Shown here one piece after another: positions 45,763 to 53,936 of a DNA stretch of 64,000 nucleotides. Made by a program: the position numbers and the translations under genes. Each line of letters opens with the position of its first letter. Position 1 is the first letter of the stretch. This DNA is from Alloacidobacterium sp035547425. GTDB taxonomy: Bacteria > Acidobacteriota > Terriglobia > Terriglobales > Acidobacteriaceae. The notes below the pieces were generated by a model. It was not told where the DNA came from. It did no database searches and saw only the letters and a program-made list of their open reading frames with translations. The stretch covers positions 1 to 64,000 of the forward strand of contig DASZUU010000013.1 of NCBI GenBank assembly GCA_035547425.1, read 5' to 3'.

Positions 45763-46640
45763 AGCGCGCTCCCCGTCAGCTCTTCTATCGTGCTGGTGCG
45801 GACAGCAATATCCCGACCTCCGCAAACTGGACACGATCCCCAACGTCTGAGCCATGCAATTCGCTTGTACGGAGAAAACTGTTGCCCGCAATTCCGGCAT
45901 TCGGCGAGCGTGCAGATAGGAAAAGCTATACCTTCCACTTCGTCGTGAAACGGACAATCCGCGCTTCTGCGATGCTGAATGTTTTCCATCGTGGGTTCAC
46001 GATCGAGGTCGATCTGCATGGAAAAAGAATGTTTCTGCGCAGAGGCAGCAGTTTCTATTTGCAAGGCCGCAACCATCGATGTCATGGTTGGCGTGCTCGT
46101 CCATGTTGGCTGTTCCGGCATACCGTTGGCCCAACACGAATGAATATTCGACTCCCATACGCTGAGAATCTCTGCGCGTCGCTTGCTATTGAGCAGACAG
46201 CCAAAGCATGCTGTTGCCTGATCCGCTGGAAACCAGGAGATGCGGCCAACCTGTGTGCTCGTGCCTCCCAGGCCGCCATCGCAAACCGGAAGCTTATACC
46301 GTGCTGCCAGAACGGCGATCTCCGCCCGTGCCAGATCTGTATCCACGCAACTGAAAATCACATCGGCGTGTAGAAACTGTTTCGTCTCCACATCTGCAAT
46401 TTCAACTGATGCTCCGTCCCATTCTGTGTGAGGAAACCAATTATTCAATCGCTCAATAGCATGCGCCGCTTTACTTACACCGGGAATTCCGTCACGCATC
46501 AATAACGAACGATGCATGTTCTTTTCTTCGATGATGTCCGCATCTGCGATAAAAACAGACTTGCATCCCAGCAGTCCAAGGTTCTTCACAAGCTCAGAGC
46601 CAAGTGCGCCAATACCAGCGACCAGAACCCGGTGAAACAC
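45759..46640 (-). CDS. E1-like (ThiF/MoeB/UBA superfamily) activating enzyme
   Basis: The 293-residue protein has the adenylating Rossmann core: L-V-A-G-I-G-A-L-G (G-x-G-x-x-G near 9-14), an acidic strand A-D-A-D-I-I with N-M-H-R-S (Asn and Arg of the E1 active site, near 42-46), and C-V-D-T-D. A C-x2-C pair (about 145/148) and the later pairs near 248/251 and 270/273 are zinc ligands. Cys169 is a possible thioester site, but I cannot be sure. It should adenylate the Ubl glycine and load the E2. GTG 46640 is preferred, with GGAG seven bases upstream; another GTG at 46646 is too close to that site. It is the first gene of the cassette. Confidence 0.85.
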   Translation of the reverse strand: MFHRVLVAGIGALGSELVKNLGLLGCKSVFIADADIIEEKNMHRSLLMRDGIPGVSKAAHAIERLNNWFPHTEWDGASVEIADVETKQFLHADVIFSCVDTDLARAEIAVLAARYKLPVCDGGLGGTSTQVGRISWFPADQATACFGCLLNSKRRAEILSVWESNIHSCWANGMPEQPTWTSTPTMTSMVAALQIETAASAQKHSFSMQIDLDREPTMENIQHRRSADCPFHDEVEGIAFPICTLAECRNCGQQFSPYKRIAWLRRWGSCPVCGGRDIAVRTSTIEELTGSAL

Positions 46641-46907
46641 AAACACTCTCCGGAAGATTTCTCAGGAAGGACTTAGAAACGTCCTCAGTATACAAAGCCC
46701 GCGAAGACTTAGGAGCGGCTGACTCTGGCGAATTGTCGCAAAAATCTCGCGCACGAAACATTCCAGATAATTTGGATAAAAAAGCGTAGGAATGGACACA
46801 TCAGCCGAAAGCCAATTGACGACAATTTCCAAGAGAATGCAATGTAGTCCACGGAAAGTGCCTGCGAATACTTAGCCGCTAGCTTTGCACGGAGTCCCAG
46901 CTTCCGC
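46641..46907. promoter_or_regulatory. Divergent promoter region between the Ubl cassette and the rear half of the T6SS operon
   Basis: About 267 bases separate the E1-like start (leftward) and the FHA membrane protein start (rightward). No gene is supported inside. The region must hold the leftward promoter of the cassette and probably one for the genes from 46908 onward. I could not assign -35/-10 boxes with confidence. Confidence 0.5.
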
Positions 46908-47861
46908 ATGAATATCTACCAGACGCTCTATTTCATGTCTCTCGCTGGTGGCACCGCAGGACTACTTGCGTGGGCCACACAAGCCCTTCTTGTTCTCTTA
47001 ATGCCTGCGGGTTTTCCTACCTGGTCCTCCGCTGTTCTGGCTGCCGCGTTACTTGGAGCTTTCATTGGTGGCTTTACGGTTGCATTTGATGAAAAATGGT
47101 CCGGCAATCGCGTAAAGGCGCGCTGGGTTGCAATGGGGGCTTTGATTGGCTTGATCGCGGGCATGTTTTCAGGCGCGGTTCATATGCCGCTGCGAGAGGC
47201 TCTCCCGGGAGCGCTTCCGCTGGGCACGGTGCTCGGCTGGATGATAAGCGGCGCTCTCATCGGCGCGGGGCTCGGGGCGCGCTGGCTTTCAGTGAATCGC
47301 GCGCGGCTTGCGCATGGCATGGTCGGCGGCATGTGCGGCGGTTTTCTTGGCGGACTGGTCTTTGCCACTCTCAGCGAATGGTTGCCGGGCATCTCGCAGG
47401 CCGTTGCTTTTGTGTTTACAGGCATGGGCATCAGCTTTGGTATTGCCTTCGCTCCCATCCTTTTGCGCGATGCCGTGTTGCGCTTCGTCAACAGCGGCGA
47501 TGCGCGAGCATCCAACAAGCTAGGCAAAAAAGAGTGGGCAATTCAGGACGGCGATAGCTACGTTCTTGGCAGCCAGAGTGCGGACTTCTCTAAATCGACA
47601 TATGGTCGCGAGGTCGATATCTACTTGCCGGATAGCTCTGTCGCATCCCGGCACGCTCGAATTTATGGACGTGACGGGCGCTTTTATGTGATTCGGCATC
47701 CTGATGTCATGTCGGAAGCCGGCCTGCGCCGGTATGTGCTGAAAGCGCAAAACAAATCTATTACTGCGCCATATGAATTGCGCGATCAGACATTGATCGT
47801 GATTGGTCGCACGACGCTCATGTTTATTGCCAAACAGAAAACAGGACATGCGCGCGGATGA
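46908..47861 (+). CDS. Polytopic membrane protein with C-terminal FHA domain
   Basis: The 317-residue protein has about six to seven glycine- and alanine-rich membrane helices (residues 10-190). A cytoplasmic FHA domain follows (about 200-305) with S-S-V-A-S-R-H-A-R-I, the phosphothreonine-binding S-x-R-H motif. FHA domains read phosphothreonine marks, and the giant kinase of this locus is a natural source; this parallels the PpkA-Fha pair of other T6SSs. In the absence of TssJ, TssL and TssM it is one candidate for an alternative membrane anchor. Its stop overlaps the start of the vWA gene as ATGA, which indicates coupling. Confidence 0.82.
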   Translation: MNIYQTLYFMSLAGGTAGLLAWATQALLVLLMPAGFPTWSSAVLAAALLGAFIGGFTVAFDEKWSGNRVKARWVAMGALIGLIAGMFSGAVHMPLREALPGALPLGTVLGWMISGALIGAGLGARWLSVNRARLAHGMVGGMCGGFLGGLVFATLSEWLPGISQAVAFVFTGMGISFGIAFAPILLRDAVLRFVNSGDARASNKLGKKEWAIQDGDSYVLGSQSADFSKSTYGREVDIYLPDSSVASRHARIYGRDGRFYVIRHPDVMSEAGLRRYVLKAQNKSITAPYELRDQTLIVIGRTTLMFIAKQKTGHARG

Positions 47862-49309
47862 AATACACTCTTCGCATTCTCGCGGTGTTGCTCGCTATTG
47901 CAGGATGGCGGCAGACATCCGTCTATGCGCAGACCGCGTCGCTTGATTTCCTGAGTAAGCCCACATTGATTGAATGCGAGCCGACAAGCGCAGAGCCCTG
48001 CTTCCGCCTGAACTTCGGTTTTTCCGGCGAAGATGGAAAGCCGGTGGGCGTACAGCTTCCTCCGGCCAATCAGCTGGCTTCTCATATCGAAGTACAGATT
48101 GATGGCCAGCCGGTGAAGCCCTTCTATGCTTCATCCTCGACGCAAGCTGTTTCAAGGCGCCCGCAAACCGTTCTCCTGCTCTTCGATATCAGCGGCAGCA
48201 TGTTGACCGCGGATCTCGATGGCCAGGCACGTTTCGATGCAGCAAAGAGTGCTGCTTCGGAATATCTGAAGGGCTTTGCTGAAGGGCAGGACCGCGTTGC
48301 AATCGTACCCTTTGCCAGTCGGGATGTAGAGAAGGCCATTACAGCAGCGCGTTTTGTCAGCACGCGTGCTGAAGCGCACGCCGAGCTCGATGCTCTGCCC
48401 AGGCCAGTGCCGCATAACAATACTGCTCTGTACTCGGCAGTGCGCGCAGCTGTGCAAACCCTGGAGCATGAGCGGAGCGCTGGCAGCGAGCAACCGCGCC
48501 TTATCCTGCTTACCGACGGCACAAACGATGTGCATCCGCAGATGGGTGATGATTCCGGATTATTGACCGGCGCTGAAGGGCTCAACGAAGCTGTGGCCGC
48601 TGTGCAACAATCCGGTGTCGATGTTTTGCCAATTGGGTTGGGCGACCGGCACTCGATTGATGAAGTCGCCATGGCGCGGCTCGGCACCCGTCCTCCACTG
48701 ATTACCTTCGATGTGGATACCCTGCGCAAAGCATTTCAATTAGGGCAGCTTCCGCAGGACACAAGCTTGACGGTAACGCTGCAGGCTCCGGAAAGCATGG
48801 CTTCCCGCACTCTGCTTGCCGGGCGCGTGGTGCATTTCCGCGCGCGGCTTACTCTCGCAGATGGCACTGCGCTGGTAGAGAATCGCGAAGCGTTATGGGT
48901 GGCGCCGCCACTAGTCACGCCAACGTTTGAAGAAGAGGCAACCAACGCCGAGCAGCGAGCGTTCCTATCGAACGCCCGGTTGGATCACAGCTCGGCAATG
49001 ATCTTTTTTCGCCCTTTTCTGGTATTCGCATCACTTGCGATATTGCTGGCGCTCTTATGGTTTGGCCCTCCTCGGTTGATATGGCCCGAGCGATACGACC
49101 ATCGCGCAGCTCGTCCTATCCGGCCGGAATACTGGCCCGGCGCCGAGCCTCTGACGCGCAAAGGCAATCAGCCGGTCGCTTACAAGCAGCCGCCTCCCGG
49201 TTTTGAAACTGTGGCGCGTGGCGCACGCGCAGCAGTCCGCAGCCCCGGAGAGCATACAATTGTGCGCCCTGTTACAGGCTTTGATCCAAATAAAACGCGG
49301 TTGAGTTAA
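47858..49309 (+). CDS. vWA-domain protein, exported and membrane-anchored
   Basis: The 483-residue protein has a signal peptide (I-L-A-V-L-L-A-I-A-G-W) ending near V-Y-A-Q and a von Willebrand A domain from about residue 100. The intact metal site is L-L-L-F-D-I-S-G-S-M (D-x-S-x-S). A membrane helix lies near 383-402 (F-L-V-F-A-S-L-A-I-L-L-A-L-L-W-F), and a cytoplasmic tail follows. vWA domains bind protein partners through a metal ion. It lies between the FHA protein (4-base overlap) and tssB (14 bases), so it belongs to the T6SS operon. A role in an envelope complex is inferred from topology and context. Confidence 0.8.
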   Translation: MKYTLRILAVLLAIAGWRQTSVYAQTASLDFLSKPTLIECEPTSAEPCFRLNFGFSGEDGKPVGVQLPPANQLASHIEVQIDGQPVKPFYASSSTQAVSRRPQTVLLLFDISGSMLTADLDGQARFDAAKSAASEYLKGFAEGQDRVAIVPFASRDVEKAITAARFVSTRAEAHAELDALPRPVPHNNTALYSAVRAAVQTLEHERSAGSEQPRLILLTDGTNDVHPQMGDDSGLLTGAEGLNEAVAAVQQSGVDVLPIGLGDRHSIDEVAMARLGTRPPLITFDVDTLRKAFQLGQLPQDTSLTVTLQAPESMASRTLLAGRVVHFRARLTLADGTALVENREALWVAPPLVTPTFEEEATNAEQRAFLSNARLDHSSAMIFFRPFLVFASLAILLALLWFGPPRLIWPERYDHRAARPIRPEYWPGAEPLTRKGNQPVAYKQPPPGFETVARGARAAVRSPGEHTIVRPVTGFDPNKTRLS

Positions 49310-49323
49310 CGGAGGGAAGTCCT

Positions 49324-49824
49324 ATGCCCATCATCGAAGTAAAACGTCAAGGCGTCCGGCCCGCAGTTCGCAAAGTGCCCACCAGTACTTGCGCAGTCAC
49401 AATGCCCATGACGCTGGAGCAGGTCAAGCGCGAGGCCCGCTCGGAAAATGAAGAGCCTGAGATGGTGGAATCCCTGCAGCATGCTTTCGAACAATTCAAG
49501 CCGCAGCTGAAGTTCAAGGGGACAGCAGGCCAGCAGGAAACCGAGTTTCAGGCCGACCTGCGTTTCCGCAGCATCAAGGACTTTGAGCCGAACAACATCA
49601 TGGGGCGCCAGGAAGTGCGCGCCGAAGACGGATCCGTCACTTATCTGCGCAACGATCTCGCAGATCTCAAAAACAATATCGATCTGTTATATCGCCTGAA
49701 AGACCGCTGGAAGCTGCCGGCTGTTCGCCGTGCATGGAATAACCCCGAGCAGCGCAAACAGATCATCTCAGCCCTCGCGCAGTTGCGTGACGAGCTCGAC
49801 AAAGTGGTGGAAGGAGAAAAGTAA
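49324..49824 (+). CDS. tssB: T6SS contractile sheath small subunit TssB (VipA)
   Basis: The 166-residue protein matches TssB in length and pattern, including F-Q-A-D-L-R-F-R-S-I-K-D-F-E-P (about 76-90), L-A-D-L-K-N-N-I-D, and a charged C-terminal helix (I-I-S-A-L-A-Q-L-R-D-E-L). With TssC it forms the sheath that contracts to drive the Hcp tube. GGAGG lies seven to eight bases ahead of ATG 49324. The stop and the tssC start overlap (TAATG), as expected for equal amounts of the two sheath proteins. Confidence 0.92.
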   Translation: MPIIEVKRQGVRPAVRKVPTSTCAVTMPMTLEQVKREARSENEEPEMVESLQHAFEQFKPQLKFKGTAGQQETEFQADLRFRSIKDFEPNNIMGRQEVRAEDGSVTYLRNDLADLKNNIDLLYRLKDRWKLPAVRRAWNNPEQRKQIISALAQLRDELDKVVEGEK

Positions 49825-51167
49825 TGGAGACGCTTACAAAATCTACCAGCGAGATTCTAGGAAATACTCCTGCGCGCGATGTATTGCTCGAAATCTTCGC
49901 CGATCTGCATCCCGGCCTGATTGATGAAAATCGTTCCATTACTTCCATCTTTACGCCGCAGAGCGCTCGCGAGTTTCTTGCCCAACTCTCCGACGTTGCC
50001 GCCCTCTTCAACGAGGCGGACAGCTTTGAGGAAACCTTAACGAAACTGCAAGCGCAAATTGACGCAGCCGAGCTCATTCGCGACGAGTTGCTCGATCAGG
50101 TTTTCCAGCAATTGCGACCTATCGAGCGCAGCTATCGCCAGTTGCAAACCTTCTTCGAGAACACAAAGGTCTACGACGGCAAACAGCGTAAACCCATCGA
50201 GCTATTCATCTGGAATGCTGACCCCAGCCAGATGCAGGACGCTTACAGCATGACCGTAGCTGCGATTGAAAACTTCTGCAAGAAGCGCAATGACAACTTC
50301 AACTTCCGCGACGATATCTGCAACCTCGTCGTTCCCGGTTGGATCAACCAGAGAGTGCGCGAACGGCTGGAAAGCATTGCCAACCAGTGGGGCATCTTGC
50401 TCATTACCGATATCGATGACGAAAAATCTTTCCAAAACGTAGAGCGGAATTTCCGGCCCGGCGGCAAGTACGAATTCCTCAAGCGGCCTGAAGATCGCGC
50501 TGCCGCTGATGTGGTCATGATGGGTTATCTTCAGCTGCGCGCCAAGCACTGGTTTGAGAAGTCAGCCGAAAATGGCGATGATCTCTATGGTCCTGCTTCG
50601 CTCGCATTTGCCGGAGCTGTCGCGCGCACCGATGACAGCGCCGGCATGGCGCAAGGCCCCATCGGCTCCCGCTTTGGGCAGGTCAGCGGACCGGAAAAGG
50701 CCAGGATCGAGCCGCTCATCAGCGAAATGGAACACATCAGCATGGAACGCCAGCTGATTCCGGTTATCCGCGATGCCGATAACAAGCTCTGCTTCTTCGG
50801 TTGCAGAACGCTGGCTGACGATCCTTATGGGGTATACAAGTTCTTCACTTCCTATCGCATCATCCGTTACATCGAGCGGTGCTGCCGTCACTATCTGCTG
50901 CAGGTAGCCGGACAAGTTCTCACGCGCGAATTTATGGATGAGGCCATCGAGAAGCCGATTGCCCGCATGTTGCAGGAACAGGTAGAGGCAGGCACACTTC
51001 TCGACTACAAGCTGGATATCGATCGCGATGCAAACAAACGTATGCAGGGCATATGCGACATCAAACTCGAAATTATGCCCACGGGCCCCGGAGAGAGTTT
51101 CCGTCTCAAGATCGATACTCCGGAATTTGCTTCCGATGGAGCAAAACCAGCGTCAGCAGTCCGGTAA
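49824..51167 (+). CDS. tssC: T6SS contractile sheath large subunit TssC (VipB)
   Basis: The 447-residue protein is a recognisable TssC, with F-I-W-N-A-D-P-S-Q-M, the segment G-P-I-G-S-R-F-G, and F-T-S-Y-R-I-I-R-Y-I-E-R-C-C-R-H-Y-L. It polymerises with TssB. It is shorter than the usual proteobacterial TssC (close to 490-500 residues) and nearer the length of the Bacteroidota T6SS(iii) type. Start at 49824 overlaps the tssB stop. A gap of about 135 bases without a gene separates it from hcp. Confidence 0.92.
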   Translation: METLTKSTSEILGNTPARDVLLEIFADLHPGLIDENRSITSIFTPQSAREFLAQLSDVAALFNEADSFEETLTKLQAQIDAAELIRDELLDQVFQQLRPIERSYRQLQTFFENTKVYDGKQRKPIELFIWNADPSQMQDAYSMTVAAIENFCKKRNDNFNFRDDICNLVVPGWINQRVRERLESIANQWGILLITDIDDEKSFQNVERNFRPGGKYEFLKRPEDRAAADVVMMGYLQLRAKHWFEKSAENGDDLYGPASLAFAGAVARTDDSAGMAQGPIGSRFGQVSGPEKARIEPLISEMEHISMERQLIPVIRDADNKLCFFGCRTLADDPYGVYKFFTSYRIIRYIERCCRHYLLQVAGQVLTREFMDEAIEKPIARMLQEQVEAGTLLDYKLDIDRDANKRMQGICDIKLEIMPTGPGESFRLKIDTPEFASDGAKPASAVR

Positions 51168-51302
51168 TGCGCGCCGCAAGTTGTGGATGTTTTAGATATG
51201 TGGATCGATCGCATTCTTGGCATTCTTCAAAGGCGGATGCGCCGTCAGCCAGCAGCTAGAGCAAATACTACCCCAGCAGAAGGAAATGAGAGGAATATCA
51301 GT

Positions 51303-51761
51303 ATGGCAAATCCATTGCGCAGTACAGTTACCATCAACGGAAATAAATTCGATGCACTGGCCAGCGCCGTTCGCTTCGCCACATTGAAGGACCGCGCAGG
51401 CATGCCGGAAATGGGCACGCTTTCTACCGCAATCAAGGTATATGTCGACTTCCACGACGACACCAATCTCCCTTATGCAACCTTGCAGCAACTCTTCAAT
51501 CTTGCGAACGTAGTTACCCGCGACAAGATTGTTGACATGAAAATTGAATATTGGAAAGATGACGCTAAGCAGGACGCGCTTTGCAGCTATAAATTCAAAG
51601 GTTGGATCAGCCGCTTTGAAACAGCCAATCCGCTGCCGACAACAAGTCCGGATGGAAATGTCGATTCCAGCACCTTTTCGACCGTCAATCATTTGCTCAC
51701 CCTTGAGCTTGAACCGGCAATGAACCAGCAAAACTTCAAGGATATCACTCTGAGCAACTAA
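51303..51761 (+). CDS. hcp: T6SS tube protein Hcp (TssD)
   Basis: The 152-residue protein has the Hcp-like beta-barrel pattern: an N-terminal T-V-T-I-N-G-N-K-F strand, then K-V-Y-V-D-F-H-D-D, K-I-E-Y-W-K-D and Y-K-F-K-G-W-I. Sequence resemblance is more to the divergent TssD of non-proteobacterial systems than to classical Hcp. It forms hexameric rings of the ejected tube and can carry small effectors. ATG 51303 has a GAGAGG site upstream; longer readings of the frame reach into non-coding DNA. Position between tssC and tssE supports the assignment. Confidence 0.8.
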   Translation: MANPLRSTVTINGNKFDALASAVRFATLKDRAGMPEMGTLSTAIKVYVDFHDDTNLPYATLQQLFNLANVVTRDKIVDMKIEYWKDDAKQDALCSYKFKGWISRFETANPLPTTSPDGNVDSSTFSTVNHLLTLELEPAMNQQNFKDITLSN

Positions 51762-51855
51762 TCACCAGGCAACAGAGAGTAGTGAGACGTGTCCGCAGCC
51801 TTCAGCGTTGCGGGCACACTCTTGCCCTCCTGAATTTATAAGCGGGAATAAGGTG

Positions 51856-52254
51856 ATGGTTACAGAGCTCTCAAATCCATCGATTGCGTTTCCTTTCCGG
51901 TTGGAGCAGGGACTTTTGCGTAAGACAGATGAACGGGAAGCCTATTGGATGCTGCTTGAAATTATGGCGCGCACGCCGCAGGGTTCCTGGGCAGGGCATC
52001 CACTATTCGGCTTCCGGGAGCTTTTTCCCGAAATTACGAAAGAAGGCCTGACGGCGGAAGTTCGAGGTCGTATCGCTGAAAAAACCGTGCAGGAAATCAA
52101 TAAGGTTCTTGTTGATCTTGGCCTTCTTCGCTATCGCGTCGATTCACTGAATGTCGATCAGGCGCAAAAAAAAATGAATGTGGACGAGCGACAGGGTATT
52201 ACCTGTTTGCTGCGCGAAAACGGCAGCGAACGCGTTTCTGGTTATTCGCTATGA
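51856..52254 (+). CDS. tssE: T6SS baseplate wedge protein TssE (gp25-like)
   Basis: The 132-residue protein shows the gp25/GPW-type organisation. I-A-F-P-F-R-L lies near residue 11, the middle helices are A-E-V-R-G-R-I-A-E-K-T-V-Q-E-I-N-K-V-L, and strand L-R-Y-R-V-D-S-L-N-V-D follows. It links the sheath to the baseplate. The start is ATG 51856 (alternative GTG 51853). Its stop overlaps the tssF start by four bases (ATGA), coupling translation. The protein is divergent and the position in tssE-tssF-tssG order is an important part of the evidence. Confidence 0.75.
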   Translation: MVTELSNPSIAFPFRLEQGLLRKTDEREAYWMLLEIMARTPQGSWAGHPLFGFRELFPEITKEGLTAEVRGRIAEKTVQEINKVLVDLGLLRYRVDSLNVDQAQKKMNVDERQGITCLLRENGSERVSGYSL

Positions 52255-53936
52255 ATGCAAGCGCCGCAGAGATTGATCTAAAGCTTCGAGATGATTTTCG
52301 CCGCTATTTGCGGGAATATGGCGTTGAGTCGACGCTGATCGATCCCATGCTCGCTGTGCTCTTCCGTACGCTGGCTGCGCAGATTTATACACTCTCATCG
52401 GATACCGACAGACTGAAAACGGCGCTGCTCGATGAATTGCTCGAAGGCTTGGGTATTGAGCGCCGCTTTGCCCATCCCGCGCAGCTTGTTGTGCGCTACA
52501 GCTGCCAGGGTGACCCGGTACACATCAGCGCCGGCACTGGATTGACGGGCGAGCCCAACAGCGGCGGGCGCATAAACTTCACAACGGACTACGGCATCAC
52601 TGTTTCTTCCGCGCGTATCGCCGCCGCCTTTGTCTATCAGGACTCTCAGCTGCGTCTATTAAGCGGTCTCGAGCTTCCTCCTGAAACGCTTCGTGCCGAT
52701 CCATCGTATAGTCCCGTTCCTGCCGATCTAGGCACATATCCAGCCATCTACATCGCAATCGAGAACCTCGCTTCTTCCTACCTTTCACGGCACGGCATAT
52801 TCCTTCAGACCTCTCCGGAAGCAGTTTTGCTGAATGCGCAACTCGAAAATGAAAACTGGTCTCTCGCTTCAAATATAGGCCGATTCGAAGCACAAGGCAT
52901 ACTTCGCCCGCGGAATCTGAATGCCGGCCAGCATCGCCTGGAGTGGTTGATAAATGCGGACGAGCCGCAATCTGCCGAGAAGGAAGCGAAAGATGGGGTT
53001 GAAACTCCCATGCTGCCCGCGGGTTTCTGGCGCGGCAAGTGCTTTGCTTTGCCCTCAGTGCCTGCAGAGCGGCATTTCCTTTGTGAGGCTCCCATCGGTT
53101 TGGAAGCTCCATTGCGCGCCATCTTTGAGCGCCCGAGCTTATTTCTCAAGCATCGCGCATGGTTGCGCGTTCATCTCGATGCACGCGTGGAAGCGCTGCA
53201 CACAGCTATTTCGGCAATTCATTTGCACGCGCAAAGCGCCTCGAACGTGGAATGTTTTAACCAGACCCTTCAATTCGCTACGCATGGCACAACCATTCCC
53301 ATTAGTAGGGAAACCGGAAATCAGGCCTTTCTGGTAGCGCCGCTTTCTATCACCGGAGAAAGCGGAGAAACATATCTTCCCGAATTTCAGCCGTCCATGT
53401 ATGCAGGAATCGGGCGCTACCGTCTCCATCAAGGGCACCTGACGCTGCTGCCCGGCAAAATGCCCAATGGCCGCGACGAAACCTATGCCAATCTGCGTTT
53501 CTGGATGACCACAGGATCAACAGCTAACCAGATGGGTGTTGGTCGTCTGCAAAGTTTTCTGCATGCGCCCGCCCGCAGTATCTCTGTAGAAAACATCACC
53601 GCGGCTGCCGGTGGCTCCGATGGAGAAGGCCTGCATTCCGCAGCGAGACGTTTTTCCGAGGTGCTGCTTTCGCGCCAGCGCCTGCTTACCCGCTCCGATC
53701 TCGAGATATCCATCCGCTCATTTGATCGCCGCATTTCCAGCATCGATGTGCAGCCGGTATTAGCGCGCAGCAAGCGCGGCCTGCGCCGTCTCCATCGCAT
53801 TATGATAACCGCCGAGCGTGAAAGGTTTGCCGCTCCTGAAGAAGAGGCGCATCGCCTAATCGTCGATTTACAAGGTTTTCTGCGTGAGCGCATACCGCTC
53901 GATGTGGATGCGGATGTGGAGCTGGCATGGGCATGA
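52251..53936 (+). CDS. tssF: T6SS baseplate protein TssF (VasA)
   Basis: The 561-residue protein resembles TssF from its N-terminus, with L-R-D-D-F-R-R-Y-L-R-E-Y and then L-A-A-Q-I-Y-T-L-S-S-D-T-D-R-L near residues 43-60. Its length is within the family range, and the C-terminal part has F-R-A/S-E-V-L-L-S-R-Q-R-L-L-T-R-S-D-L-E-I. TssF and TssG form baseplate wedges around the VgrG hub. It overlaps tssE by four bases and tssG by ten, so the three are translated together. Confidence 0.85.
   Translation: MNASAAEIDLKLRDDFRRYLREYGVESTLIDPMLAVLFRTLAAQIYTLSSDTDRLKTALLDELLEGLGIERRFAHPAQLVVRYSCQGDPVHISAGTGLTGEPNSGGRINFTTDYGITVSSARIAAAFVYQDSQLRLLSGLELPPETLRADPSYSPVPADLGTYPAIYIAIENLASSYLSRHGIFLQTSPEAVLLNAQLENENWSLASNIGRFEAQGILRPRNLNAGQHRLEWLINADEPQSAEKEAKDGVETPMLPAGFWRGKCFALPSVPAERHFLCEAPIGLEAPLRAIFERPSLFLKHRAWLRVHLDARVEALHTAISAIHLHAQSASNVECFNQTLQFATHGTTIPISRETGNQAFLVAPLSITGESGETYLPEFQPSMYAGIGRYRLHQGHLTLLPGKMPNGRDETYANLRFWMTTGSTANQMGVGRLQSFLHAPARSISVENITAAAGGSDGEGLHSAARRFSEVLLSRQRLLTRSDLEISIRSFDRRISSIDVQPVLARSKRGLRRLHRIMITAERERFAAPEEEAHRLIVDLQGFLRERIPLDVDADVELAWA

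Noticed and set aside
45759..46640. Reading the E1-like protein as MoeB or ThiF of cofactor biosynthesis
   Set aside because: Its neighbours are an E2-like enzyme, a Ubl and a RING-like protein, with no molybdopterin or thiamine genes nearby.
43483..46640. Search for a JAB/JAMM deubiquitinase in the cassette
   Set aside because: No H-x-H-P-x10-D pattern was found; the metallophosphoesterase has calcineurin-type motifs instead.
52597..53112. 171-codon minus-strand frame inside tssF
   Set aside because: Antisense shadow of a conserved baseplate gene with low-complexity content.
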